From: PALSA-1006 sp964532405 | GTDB taxonomy: Bacteria; Pseudomonadota; Gammaproteobacteria; Burkholderiales; Gallionellaceae | DNA length: 64,000 nucleotides | Assembly (NCBI GenBank): GCA_964532405.1 | Contig: CAZHIC010000003.1 | Span: forward strand, 62,001-126,000 | Reading direction: 5' to 3' | Part shown: piece by piece, positions 34,215-43,964 of the stretch | How positions within the stretch are numbered: the first letter of the stretch is position 1 | Layout of the letters: each line of letters starts with the position of its first letter | Notes under the pieces: model-generated | What the model was told of the DNA's origin: nothing | Databases searched by the model: none | What the model saw: the letters and a program-made list of their open reading frames with translations, nothing else | Made by a program: the position numbers and the translations under genes

Positions 34215-34921
34215 GTCATGAATTGCGCACGCCGCTGACGTCGATTCGCGGCGCGCTGGCGTTGATTGCGGGAGGCGTGACCGGAGAGTTGCCCGCAGCA
34301 GCCAAACCGCTGATCGATATTGCCCATAAGAACAGCGAACGTTTGATTCTTCTGGTTAACGACATTCTCGATATGGAGAAAATCGAGGCGGGCAAGATGG
34401 AGTTCAATGCCAACCCGGTCAAACTCGTGCCGTTGCTGCTTCAGGCGCTGGATGGAAATCATGCCTACGCCGAGCAGTATAAGGTTAGTTATGCGTTGGA
34501 TGGCGAGCTGGCGAGTGAGTTGTCCGGGGCGCTAGTCAATGTGGATAGCAACCGGATGATGCAGGTGTTCGCCAACTTGCTTTCGAATGCAGCCAAGTAT
34601 TCTCCCGTGGGTGGCAGGGTGCTGATTACGGTAGAGCGCATTGATCGCAATATTCGTGTGGCAGTAAAAGACAATGGGCCGGGCATAACGGATGAATTCA
34701 GGGCGCGTATTTTCCAGAAATTTGCCCGGGCCGACTCTTCCGATACCCGCAAAAAAGGCGGGACGGGCTTGGGGCTTTCCATTGCCAAGGCGATCATCGA
34801 AAAGATGGGCGGCAATATTTGGTTTGATACACAACCCAATGTGCAGACCGTGTTTTATGTTGAATTGCCGGAATGGTTGGAAAGCCAGCATCCTGAAATC
34901 AGTCTTTCTTCAAGCGTTTGA
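34211..34921 (+). CDS. Histidine kinase, rear part of a frameshifted receiver-kinase gene
   Basis: 236 residues from a GTG that lies inside the conserved H-box VSHELRTPLTSIRGAL, so an independent start here would cut the HisKA helix. Conserved sequence (ARSAAEKANLAKSDFLAT) continues upstream in this frame to the A6 run at 34135. Downstream it has the N box FANLLSNAAKYSP, G1 VKDNGPGI, F box FARADSSDTRKKGG and G2 GTGLGLSIAKAI. No membrane segment or ribosome site is seen. Best read as the C-terminal half of the protein begun at 33705. Confidence 0.82.
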   Translation: MSHELRTPLTSIRGALALIAGGVTGELPAAAKPLIDIAHKNSERLILLVNDILDMEKIEAGKMEFNANPVKLVPLLLQALDGNHAYAEQYKVSYALDGELASELSGALVNVDSNRMMQVFANLLSNAAKYSPVGGRVLITVERIDRNIRVAVKDNGPGITDEFRARIFQKFARADSSDTRKKGGTGLGLSIAKAIIEKMGGNIWFDTQPNVQTVFYVELPEWLESQHPEISLSSSV

Positions 34922-34936
34922 CCCGGGCCGAATAAT

Positions 34937-35353
34937 ATGAAAACTACAGGGTTAGCCCACAACAGCATGATCAAGTTGACGCGCATCCTGTATGTGGAGG
35001 ATGAGCCGGATATTCAGACGGTGGCGCGGCTTGCGCTGGAAGCTCTGGGCGGATTTACTGTGGAAATATGCAGTTCGGGTGACGAGGCTCTGCAACGGGC
35101 CGCCAGTTTTCAGCCGCAGCTGATTTTGCTGGATGTGATGATGCCGGGTATGGATGGGCCGGGTACGCTCAAGAGGCTGCGCGAGTTGCCGCAGTTTGCC
35201 AGTACACCCGCCGTTTTTATGACTGCCAAAGTTCAGCCGGGTGAAGTGGCGCACTACCTGGAACTGGGGGCGGTGGATGTCATCCCCAAGCCCTTTGATC
35301 CGATGATGTTATCAAGTCAGGTGCAAGCTATATGGGAGCGTTGTCATGACTGA
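34937..35353 (+). CDS. Single-domain response regulator
   Basis: 138 residues, receiver only: YVEDEPD near residue 19, phospho-Asp in LILLDVMMPGMDGPG near 61, AVFMTAK, and Lys in VIPKPFDP. It starts 15 bases after the kinase stop and overlaps the Hpt gene by eight bases, so it is co-translated with it. An alternative start is the ATG at 34967. Probably part of the same phosphorelay as the hybrid kinase and Hpt protein. Confidence 0.9.
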   Translation: MKTTGLAHNSMIKLTRILYVEDEPDIQTVARLALEALGGFTVEICSSGDEALQRAASFQPQLILLDVMMPGMDGPGTLKRLRELPQFASTPAVFMTAKVQPGEVAHYLELGAVDVIPKPFDPMMLSSQVQAIWERCHD

Positions 35354-35732
35354 CCCGGCGGACATGCAAGTTCAGCTAAAAATACTGAGCGATGCTTACG
35401 CTGTGCAATTGCCCGAAAAGCTTAAACTTATCGAACAGACGTGGTGCCATTTGTCACACAGCGAGTGGAGTGAGGACGGCTTTCAGGCCTTGTGCCGCAT
35501 GGTGCATAGCATGACGGGATCTGGAAAAGTTTTTGGGTTTTCTTTACTGAGCGACGTTGCGCGGAACCTGGAGGCGTATCTCAACCACCTCGCACAGGCG
35601 AAGACGCTGCCAAGCGATGAACAGCGTCAGTACATACAAATTTTACTGGATGAGTTGCAACAGGCCACGACAACCCGGGATGCTATCAGCATCGAAACAG
35701 GCCAAGGCGCGGCTCTTCCATCTGTTGAATAA
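35346..35732 (+). CDS. Hpt-domain phosphotransfer protein
   Basis: 128 residues, mostly helical. The segment ALCRMVHSMTGSGKVFGFSLLSDVARNLE around residue 50 matches the Hpt helix with its phosphorylatable His followed by a Gly/Ser stretch. It should shuttle phosphate between the receiver domains encoded upstream. It overlaps the preceding receiver gene by eight bases, and its stop codon lies at the left edge of a repeat copy. Confidence 0.82.
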   Translation: MTDPADMQVQLKILSDAYAVQLPEKLKLIEQTWCHLSHSEWSEDGFQALCRMVHSMTGSGKVFGFSLLSDVARNLEAYLNHLAQAKTLPSDEQRQYIQILLDELQQATTTRDAISIETGQGAALPSVE

Positions 35733-35836
35733 TCCCAGATAATTATTAGCGGCCACAACATCCCCTCCCCCATCCTAGCCTTCCCCCTGCAAGGGGGAAG
35801 GGACTGGTTCGGCTCTAATGAACTATCTGGAATAAT
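35731..35836. repeat. Palindromic repeat (CCTTCCCCCTGCAAGG family)
   Basis: A perfect hairpin CCTTCCCCCTG-C-AAGGGGGAAGG-type core at about 35779-35801 is preceded by CCCATCCTAG. Outer sequences AATCCCAGATAATTATTAG (left) and CTCTAATGAACTATCTGGAA (right) form imperfect inverted ends like the tails of other copies. It lies between the Hpt gene and the symporter gene. Confidence 0.82.
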
Positions 35837-35947
35837 GGCATATCGCGGGGGCGATTTTTGCGCTGCTAAAAGCGCATCCATAGCATCAATTTTCTCGACT
35901 TGATTTACAATTGCCGCTGCATTTTTTCAATCGGATGAGGCGCTGGC

Positions 35948-37393
35948 ATGCTGATTTGGTTCGTCGTGATTTATCTTTTGTTCTCCGTCGGAGTCGGTTT
36001 GTACGCTTCGCGGCGGGTACACAATTCCCGCGACTTTGTGGTGGCCGGGCGCAACCTGCCTTTGCCTATCGTGACTGCAACGGTGTTCGCCACCTGGTTC
36101 GGCGCGGAGACGGTGCTGGGCATCTCTGCCACCTTCGTGAAAGAAGGTTTGAGCAGCGTGGTCGCCGATCCGTTCGGGGCAAGCATGTGCCTGATTATCG
36201 CGGGCTTATTTTTTGCACCGTTGTTGTATCGCATGAATCTGCTCACCATCGGCGACTATTACCGGGCGCGTTATAACCGCGTGGTCGAATTGATCATGAC
36301 GATTTGCATCATGGTCTCTTACCTCGGCTGGGTATCGGCGCAAGTGACGGCACTGGGGCTGGTGTTCAACATGGTCAGCGGCGGCGCCATCGAACAGTCG
36401 ACCGGCATGTTCATCGGCACGGGCATCGTGCTGACCTACACCATGTTCGGCGGGATGTGGGCGGTGGCGCTGCTGGATTTCGTGCAGATGACGGTCATCA
36501 TGGCGGGCATGTTGCTGATCGCGGTACTGGTGAGCGGCGATGCGGGCGGCGTGGGCAATGTGGTGAATCATGCGCAGCTTGCCGGCAAGCTGCAATTCTT
36601 TCCGCAAGGCGGCTATGAGGCATGGGTTCCGTTCATCGGTGCAGGTATCACCATGATGCTGGGGTCTATCCCGCAACAAGACGTGTTCCAGCGCATGACT
36701 TCGGCCAAAGACGAGAAGACGGCGGTGCGCGGCTCGGTGGCAGGCGGCGTGTTGTATTTCGCATTCGCCTTTGTGCCGATGTTCCTAGCCTATTCCGCGA
36801 CGCTGATCGACCCCAAAGTTTTCGGCGAGATGATAGCGAACGATGCGCAGATGGTGCTGCCCAGTCTGATTCTGCACCACACCCCGCTGGTGGCGCAGGT
36901 GTTCTTTTTCGGCGCGCTGTTGTCCGCCATCATGAGTACCGCATCCGCCACCCTGCTGGCGCCCTCGGTGATGTTTACCGAGAACATCCTCAAGCACTTC
37001 GCGCTCAAGCACATGAGCGACCAGCAGATGCTGCGCACCATGCGCATCATCGTGGTGACCTTCGGCTGCTTCGTGCTGTGGTTCGCGCTGAATTCCGAAG
37101 CAAGCATATTCAAGATGGTGGAAAACGCCTACAAGATCACGCTGGTCGCCGCGTTCGTGCCGCTGGCGTTCGGCTTGTATTGGAAACGCGCCAACACGCA
37201 GGGAGCGCTGCTCTCCATCGTTCTGGGACTGGCCTCATGGTTACTGATGGAGGCCTTGCAGCCAAGCGAAATCTGGCCACCGCAACTGGCCGGCTTGCTA
37301 TTGAGTGTGTTCGGTATGTTGCTAGGATCGTTGTTGCCGAATCTGATCGGCAAACACGGGGCGGCACCCCGACACCCGCATCACCCCGCTTGA
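35948..37393 (+). CDS. Sodium:solute symporter (SSS family)
   Basis: Inner-membrane transporter of 481 residues with about thirteen hydrophobic segments. SSS patterns include SRDFVVAGRNLPLPIVTATVFATWFGAETVLG near residue 30 and the GSIPQQDVFQRMTSAKDEKTA segment near 235, which resembles the family signature of the sodium-proline and sodium-pantothenate transporters. The substrate cannot be assigned; organic acids or amino acids are possible. The gene ends immediately before the Pho box of phoB. Confidence 0.9.
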   Translation: MLIWFVVIYLLFSVGVGLYASRRVHNSRDFVVAGRNLPLPIVTATVFATWFGAETVLGISATFVKEGLSSVVADPFGASMCLIIAGLFFAPLLYRMNLLTIGDYYRARYNRVVELIMTICIMVSYLGWVSAQVTALGLVFNMVSGGAIEQSTGMFIGTGIVLTYTMFGGMWAVALLDFVQMTVIMAGMLLIAVLVSGDAGGVGNVVNHAQLAGKLQFFPQGGYEAWVPFIGAGITMMLGSIPQQDVFQRMTSAKDEKTAVRGSVAGGVLYFAFAFVPMFLAYSATLIDPKVFGEMIANDAQMVLPSLILHHTPLVAQVFFFGALLSAIMSTASATLLAPSVMFTENILKHFALKHMSDQQMLRTMRIIVVTFGCFVLWFALNSEASIFKMVENAYKITLVAAFVPLAFGLYWKRANTQGALLSIVLGLASWLLMEALQPSEIWPPQLAGLLLSVFGMLLGSLLPNLIGKHGAAPRHPHHPA

Positions 37394-37411
37394 CTGTCAT
37401 GCTGTTGTCAC
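37394..37411 (+). promoter_or_regulatory. Pho box upstream of phoB
   Basis: Two seven-base direct repeats, CTGTCAT and TTGTCAC, begin 11 bases apart, the spacing of the PhoB-binding Pho box. They lie 53 bases before the phoB start, consistent with autoregulation under phosphate limitation. Confidence 0.65.
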
Positions 37412-37463
37412 AATTCATCCATACCATCGCAACCTGTATGAAACAAAGATTATGGGAAATTAG

Positions 37464-38150
37464 ATGACAGCGAACATTCTGATAGTGGAAGACGAGCCGG
37501 CGATTCAGGAATTGCTTGCGTTCAACGTGACGCAATGCGGCTATCGTGCGCTGCAAGCATCCGATGCGGATAGCGCGCTGGCCTTGATCAACCGCGCACT
37601 ACCGGATCTGATCTTGCTGGACTGGATGCTGCCCGGCATATCCGGCGTGGAACTGGCAAGGCGTTTGCGCGCCGACCAGCGCACCCACAACATTCCCATC
37701 ATCATGCTCACGGCGCGCACCGACGAGCGCGACAAGGTGATGGGCTTGGAATCCGGCGCGGACGACTACATCACCAAACCGTTCTCCCCGCGCGAACTGA
37801 TGGCGCGTATTCGCGCCGTGTTGCGTCGCCGAGCGCCGCAGATGAGCGACGAGCTGGTACGCGTGGAAGGGCTGGAACTTTCTCCCGTCACGCATCGCGT
37901 GAATGCGAACGGAACGAACATTGATCTGGGGCCGACCGAATTTCGCCTGCTGCATTTCTTCATGACCCACGTCGAACGCGTCTATAGCCGCTCGCAATTG
38001 CTCGACCAAGTGTGGGGCGATCATGTATTCGTGGAAGAGCGCACCGTGGATGTGCATATCCGCCGTTTGCGCCAGGCATTGGAACCATCGGGTCTGGATA
38101 GCCTGGTGCAGACCGTGCGCGGCAGCGGCTACCGCTTTTCGCGGGCTTGA
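37464..38150 (+). CDS. phoB: Phosphate regulon response regulator PhoB
   Basis: 228-residue OmpR-class regulator. The receiver has VEDEPAI, phospho-Asp in LILLDWMLPGISG near 53, MLTAR, and Lys in YITKPFSPREL. The winged-helix domain from about residue 130 contains LGPTEFRLLHFFMTH, QLLDQVWGDHVFVEERTVDVHIRRLRQAL, and VRGSGYRF. VEERTVDVHIRRLR is characteristic of PhoB. The matching sensor, phoR, is at 44774, about 6.6 kb away, rather than adjacent as usual. Confidence 0.92.
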   Translation: MTANILIVEDEPAIQELLAFNVTQCGYRALQASDADSALALINRALPDLILLDWMLPGISGVELARRLRADQRTHNIPIIMLTARTDERDKVMGLESGADDYITKPFSPRELMARIRAVLRRRAPQMSDELVRVEGLELSPVTHRVNANGTNIDLGPTEFRLLHFFMTHVERVYSRSQLLDQVWGDHVFVEERTVDVHIRRLRQALEPSGLDSLVQTVRGSGYRFSRA

Positions 38151-38235
38151 TTGGACGAGATTATTCTGCGGCTATCGTGGATAAAGCCCTTGCCAGAGTA
38201 AAGACGCTTGAGCTTTTTAATGAGGCCGATGCCGC

Positions 38236-39348
<1,113 letters not shown>

Positions 39349-39384
39349 TTGATCTGACGCTCCGTTGAATGCGTACCGAATATT

Positions 39385-39483
39385 CCTTCCCCATACAGGG
39401 GGAAGGCTAGGATGGGGGTAAAAGCGATGGTATACGACAAAACCTCTACCCCACCCTAACCCTCCCCCTGCAAGGGGGAGGGG
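39385..39483. repeat. GC-rich double-hairpin repeat overlapping the dioxygenase 3' end
   Basis: Hairpin CCTTCCCCATACAGGGGGAAGG (39385-39406) with CTAGGATGGGGGTA, a 29-base spacer, CTCTACCCCACCCTAA, and hairpin CCCTCCCCCTG-CAAGGGGGAGGG (39460-39482). The right hairpin encodes the last residues and the stop codon of the minus-strand dioxygenase gene. Confidence 0.9.
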
Positions 39484-40223
39484 ATCACCTGCTCCAGAAA
39501 CCCGCCCGAGCGGAACGTCAGCACTAGCGTATCGCGATGACCGCCTTCAGCCGTGGGTTGGATTGGCGTGGATTCGTGTATCACGCGCTCATCATCGAGC
39601 AAGAGCAGCGTCCACGGCTCGCTCAAGGTGAAACGCTGCCCGTGCGAGCCTTCCGCTTCAAAGATGCGACTCTCGCCACCGCTGACACTCTCCCGCGCCA
39701 CCAGCAGAATAGCCACGAAATCCACACCGTCGCGATGCGCGCCTTCCGGCGTGGGGCGACCGATGCCGTTGCGGGTGTCGATACGAAATTGGTGTGCTTC
39801 CACATACCAGGGTTGTTCACCTTTGACGGACGAACAAATGCGCGCAATCGCCAACAACAATCTCGACCACACCAGTTGCGCAACCGTATGCGCGCTCATC
39901 GGCTCGAACAAACGCTGCATGCCGCCGTGCAGCGCGTTGTATTCCAGCGGCTGGTAATGCGCGCGATGCGTAACTTGCGTGACGCAACCCTGTTCCACGA
40001 TAAAACTGGAATGCCTGCGACGCCGGTAACGTCCGCCGTCTTTGAGAAAATTATCCAACGGCAAATCGTTCCAATCCGCTTTGACCGATTCCAATTCGGA
40101 CAACGTGGCCCCAATGAATGCAACGACACTGGCAGGGCTCAATACCCCATAACCATCGCTCTGTAAGGTATCGGAAAGTTGTTGCGGTGGGATGAAAACA
40201 GGGGCGAGCATGGTGATGGGCAT
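39456..40223 (-). CDS. 2OG-Fe(II) dioxygenase family protein (PF10014-like)
   Basis: 255 residues. The iron-binding triad is visible: HxD in PEGAHRDGVDFV near residue 160 and a distal His in DDERVIHESTPI near 216, with an Arg in GHRDTLVLTFRSGG for 2-oxoglutarate. This arrangement fits the family that includes L-isoleucine 4-hydroxylase, so an amino-acid hydroxylase is possible but unproven. The final residues VIPSPLQGEG and the TAG stop come from a palindromic repeat, so the original C-terminus was altered or extended. The start could also be the ATG four codons later (40211). Confidence 0.8.
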   Translation of the reverse strand: MPITMLAPVFIPPQQLSDTLQSDGYGVLSPASVVAFIGATLSELESVKADWNDLPLDNFLKDGGRYRRRRHSSFIVEQGCVTQVTHRAHYQPLEYNALHGGMQRLFEPMSAHTVAQLVWSRLLLAIARICSSVKGEQPWYVEAHQFRIDTRNGIGRPTPEGAHRDGVDFVAILLVARESVSGGESRIFEAEGSHGQRFTLSEPWTLLLLDDERVIHESTPIQPTAEGGHRDTLVLTFRSGGFLEQVIPSPLQGEG

Positions 40224-40305
40224 GACGATTTATTCACGGGAAGCGATGCGGCGATTCTACGTCAGTACACCGCATCCATGCTGTGGAAAATTGGCGCGAG
40301 ATTGG

Positions 40306-41184
40306 CTACTCGGTTGCGGCAGCGATGGGGGCAGCCTCTGCATACAACGCTTCGAGCTGCTCCTCGCGCAGATCTAAAACTTGCAGGCAGGTAGCCCCCA
40401 GCTTCGTCCATTCCTGAGTGAGGCTCAGTCCCAGTTGCTGCTGCACGATGTGTTCCGCAAGCTGTCCGGTTGCGATAAGTCTGCGGCTCAGCATAGGCAG
40501 GTTGAAGTGGGCCGATTGCAGCGCCGCAAGATCGTGGTGATTGCGTATGGCCAGACATATCTCTTCCGGCAGCCACCAGCTTTGCGCCAAGATGCAACCG
40601 ATCATGGCATGATTGGTTGGCAGTTCGGTTTCCTCCACTTCAGTGAAGCTGCGCAGGGCATCTTGATTGGCCGTAGCAAGCACCGCCTCGTAATTCGGGA
40701 AGCGTCCAAGCAGAACCGGAATACCGCAGTCGCGGAACAGCCCGAAAGTGTAAGCATCATCGGCACGCAGACCGCTTATTTCTAAATGCTGTGCCAGCCA
40801 GCCGGAAAGGCGTGCGATACGCGCCGAGGCATCCCAGAAACGCTCCAGATTGGGCACATTGGGAAAAGCTTTGCGCAGAACAATGCCGGCCACGGCACGG
40901 CTGGCCGTGTCCAAGCCGAGTATTGCGAGCGCTTCGTTTACCGAACGTACGCGCTGGCGCATGCCGAAATACGGAGAGTTAGCCGTTTTCATCAATCCGG
41001 CAGAGAGTCCGACATCGGTTACGATGATAATCGCCAGACGGTTATAGTCGGGTTCATCTTTGCGCGCCTCGGCCATGAAGCGATCCAGAATGACCGGGCA
41101 AGGGGGGATGCCCACATCGATGATGGAGCGTTCGAACAGACTATCGACTGCCGTCGGGGTTGAGCCTTGCAGATTGTCATTCAT
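40306..41184 (-). CDS. HDOD domain signalling protein
   Basis: 292-residue cytosolic protein consisting of one HDOD domain: IPPCPVILDRFMAEAR near residue 26, NRLAIIIVTDVGLSAGLMKTANSPYFGM, SVNEALAILGLDTASRAVAGIVL, and NHAMIGCILAQSWWLPEEICLAIRNHHD near 190. HDOD proteins are HD-related but usually lack phosphohydrolase residues and act in signalling regulation. The gene begins inside the last codons of the GGDEF-EAL gene (ATGA overlap), implying a joint role with cyclic-di-GMP turnover. Confidence 0.9.
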   Translation of the reverse strand: MNDNLQGSTPTAVDSLFERSIIDVGIPPCPVILDRFMAEARKDEPDYNRLAIIIVTDVGLSAGLMKTANSPYFGMRQRVRSVNEALAILGLDTASRAVAGIVLRKAFPNVPNLERFWDASARIARLSGWLAQHLEISGLRADDAYTFGLFRDCGIPVLLGRFPNYEAVLATANQDALRSFTEVEETELPTNHAMIGCILAQSWWLPEEICLAIRNHHDLAALQSAHFNLPMLSRRLIATGQLAEHIVQQQLGLSLTQEWTKLGATCLQVLDLREEQLEALYAEAAPIAAATE

Positions 41185-42473
41185 TTAGTGCTCCTTGTTT
41201 GCAGCCATGGAAGAAGGCTCTCTTCCGGCATCGGTCTTGCGTAGAAAAATCCTTGAATAGCATCCACGCCCACCTCGAGCAAGGCATCGATTTCTTCTTG
41301 TCTTTCGCATCCTTCAGCCACGACGGTCATGCCCAACTCGTGCCCCAGCTGGGTCATCGCCTTGACCACGGCCAGAGCGCGACGATCTTCCGGCAATACA
41401 GTAATGAAGGCGCGATCCAGTTTAAGTTTTTTGGCCGGAATATCTTTTAAATTGGCCAGACAGGAATAGCCGGTGCCGAAATCGTCGATGGATAAACTCA
41501 CGCCTGCGGCGAGAGCGTTTTTCAGGTTCTTTTGAATCGTATCCGAAACATCCATGAACAGGGATTCCGTTAATTCCAACTCCACCAACTCCGTTTTTGC
41601 GTTGGAGCAGATCAGGGCTGCGTGCAACGCCTGAGTGAACTTCGGGGAAGCCAACTGGGCGCGCGAGACGTTGATTGCAACTTTAGTGTGATAACCCGCA
41701 TCATGCAGCAGGCGTGCCTGCATTGCGCCCTGCAACAAGCACCACTCTCCGAGACGAATGATCAGCCCGGTCTTTTCCGCGACGGGAATGAATTTGCCGG
41801 GCGAGATGTTTTCGCCGTTAACAGAACAGCGCATGAGTGCCTCGACCGCTTCAATCTCGCCGTTCGCACGAATAATGGGCTGGTAGTGAAGAGATAGCCC
41901 GCCGGTCTCAAGTGCGGCATGCAGAATGCTTTCGACCGAGAGCTCTTCGCGTGCAAGCGTGATGCCGAGACGCCCCGGGATCGGCTCTTCACCGGAGTAA
42001 ACAATGCTGTTTCCCCCTTTGCTTTTGGCCGCGATCATGGCGCGGTCGGCGCGCTCTATCAGGGTAAGAGAATCTTCGCGGTTGTGGATTGCGATGCCGA
42101 TGCTCGCGGTGGGGCGCAAAGTCAGGTTGTCAATAGTAAGCGGCTCTTCAACCGTTCTGGCCAACTCACCGGCAAGCTGCTGTGCCTGAGCCAGATCGCA
42201 TTTCGGGACGAGGAATACGAATTCGTCGCCTCCCATCCGGCAGAGCTCCGCGCGCCCGCTTATTCGGTTACGGAAGCGCAGTGCGAACTCCTTGATGATC
42301 TCGTCGCCCGCCAAGTGACCAAACGAGTCATTGATTTTCTTGAAGCGGTCAATATCCAGCCAGATGACGGCGAACGGCTGACCGCTATCCGTAGAGTCGG
42401 CGGTGAGCATCACTGCTTCATGCAAGCAGCCCAATCGATCCAAAAATCCGGTGAGGGAGTCTATATTGTTCAT
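41181..42473 (-). CDS. GGDEF-EAL protein (cyclic-di-GMP synthase/phosphodiesterase)
   Basis: 430 residues, no membrane or PAS segment: GGDEF domain in residues 1-170, EAL domain 185-425. The active-site motif is intact (RMGGDEFVFL near residue 84). The EAL part keeps EALMR near 212, INVSRAQL, ELELTESLFM, the DDFGTGYSCLANLKDIPAKKLKLDR loop and a late Glu in VVAEGCERQEE, so both activities are possible on sequence. It is translationally coupled to the HDOD gene. With no sensory domain, input probably comes from protein partners. Confidence 0.93.
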   Translation of the reverse strand: MNNIDSLTGFLDRLGCLHEAVMLTADSTDSGQPFAVIWLDIDRFKKINDSFGHLAGDEIIKEFALRFRNRISGRAELCRMGGDEFVFLVPKCDLAQAQQLAGELARTVEEPLTIDNLTLRPTASIGIAIHNREDSLTLIERADRAMIAAKSKGGNSIVYSGEEPIPGRLGITLAREELSVESILHAALETGGLSLHYQPIIRANGEIEAVEALMRCSVNGENISPGKFIPVAEKTGLIIRLGEWCLLQGAMQARLLHDAGYHTKVAINVSRAQLASPKFTQALHAALICSNAKTELVELELTESLFMDVSDTIQKNLKNALAAGVSLSIDDFGTGYSCLANLKDIPAKKLKLDRAFITVLPEDRRALAVVKAMTQLGHELGMTVVAEGCERQEEIDALLEVGVDAIQGFFYARPMPEESLLPWLQTRSTK

Positions 42474-42695
42474 GTCGAGTGACTATGTGCGCAAACTGCA
42501 CGGGCGCACATCATAAACCCAGCGGAAATTTTGTACAGCGCGACTGTTGCAGACATTCCCGACTCTCACCCTTTTTGCAACGGCTTACAGAAATACACCC
42601 CCGGCAGACCTAAGTTCGCCAGCGCTATTTTCTTGCGTTGAGTGGCATCAGCTTAGTGATACGTCATCACGGCACACAACTTGTTCGTACTCGAT

Positions 42696-43670
42696 TCATA
42701 CTGCCAGACCTGCCGCATCGAACATACCTTCGAACAGGATTGAACTCAGATAGCGCTCGCCGGAATCCGGCAAGATCACAACAATGGTTTTGCCCGCGTT
42801 TTCTGCCTTCTGCGCCAGACGCACGGCCACTGCCACGGCAGCACCGCTGGAGATGCCGGAGATAATGCCTTCCTCGCGCGCCAAGCGGCGTGCATACAAC
42901 ACCGCATCTTCATTCGTCACTTGCTCGATATCGTCCACCAGCGACATATCCAGCGCGCCGGGAACGAAGCCTGCACCTATGCCTTGTATTTTATGCGGCG
43001 CAGGTTTGAGTTCCTGCCCCGCGCGCTTTTGCGTGAGGACGGGGCTGGCGGAAGGTTCCACTGCCACCGACTTAATCGCCTTGCCGCGTGTGTTTTTGAT
43101 GTAGCGCGACACGCCGGTGATGGTGCCGCCCGTGCCCACGCCGGAAACGAAGATGTCGATCTTGCCATCGGTGTCGTTCCAAATTTCCGGCCCTGTGGTT
43201 GCTTCGTGGATGGCCGGATTGGCGGGATTCTCGAATTGTTGCAGCAACACATATTTGGGATCGGAAGCCGCGATTTCCTTGGCCTTGGCTATCGCACCGC
43301 TCATGCCTTTCGCGCCTTCGGTCAGCACCAGCTTCGCACCGTAAGCGAGCAATAATTTACGCCGCTCGACGCTCATCGTTTCGGGCATGGTCAGCGTGAG
43401 CGGAATGCCGCGCGCCGCCGCCACAAAAGCCAGTGCGATGCCCGTATTTCCGCTGGTGGATTCGAGCAGTTCTTTACCCGCCTCCAACAAGCCGCGTTTT
43501 TCGGCATCATCAATCATGGCCACGCCGATCCTATCTTTCACCGAGTACGCCGGATTGCGCCCTTCAATCTTGGCAAGGATAATGGCCTTCGCCCCGTCGC
43601 CTATGCGGTTCAATTTAACGAGCGGCGTATGGCCGACGGACAGCGAATTATCTGCAAACTGCTTCGACAT
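42696..43670 (-). CDS. cysK: Cysteine synthase A (O-acetylserine sulfhydrylase)
   Basis: PLP enzyme making cysteine from O-acetylserine and sulfide. 324 residues. PLP lysine in NPAYSVKDRIG near residue 44, substrate loop ESTSGNTGIALA near 70, phosphate-binding GVGTGGTITGVSRY near 176, and GISSGAAVAVA near 270. A GAAGGAGA ribosome site precedes the ATG. Monocistronic; the 222 bases between it and the GGDEF-EAL gene hold nothing recognised. Confidence 0.97.
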   Translation of the reverse strand: MSKQFADNSLSVGHTPLVKLNRIGDGAKAIILAKIEGRNPAYSVKDRIGVAMIDDAEKRGLLEAGKELLESTSGNTGIALAFVAAARGIPLTLTMPETMSVERRKLLLAYGAKLVLTEGAKGMSGAIAKAKEIAASDPKYVLLQQFENPANPAIHEATTGPEIWNDTDGKIDIFVSGVGTGGTITGVSRYIKNTRGKAIKSVAVEPSASPVLTQKRAGQELKPAPHKIQGIGAGFVPGALDMSLVDDIEQVTNEDAVLYARRLAREEGIISGISSGAAVAVAVRLAQKAENAGKTIVVILPDSGERYLSSILFEGMFDAAGLAV

Positions 43671-43964
43671 ATTTTCTCCTTCAAGTAGATTCGTGATAGG
43701 GTCAATTTAACTGACCGCCCCGGCTTGATGAACCGATCAATTGGCGGAGGCTGATTCATGGCGCTTTCCAAATATCGCTTTAACGAAGCGCGTATCACAC
43801 GGCTTCTGCGGAAGGCACTTTAGCTAATTTTTATTGTTCCGCAAAAGAATATTAGATACTTTGTTTATAGCGATTAATTATATGCGTCTACTGCTCGAAA
43901 TGATTTGTACCGGAAACATCCCGTGCGTGATAATTCATCCATGACCACCTCACAGGAAACCACC

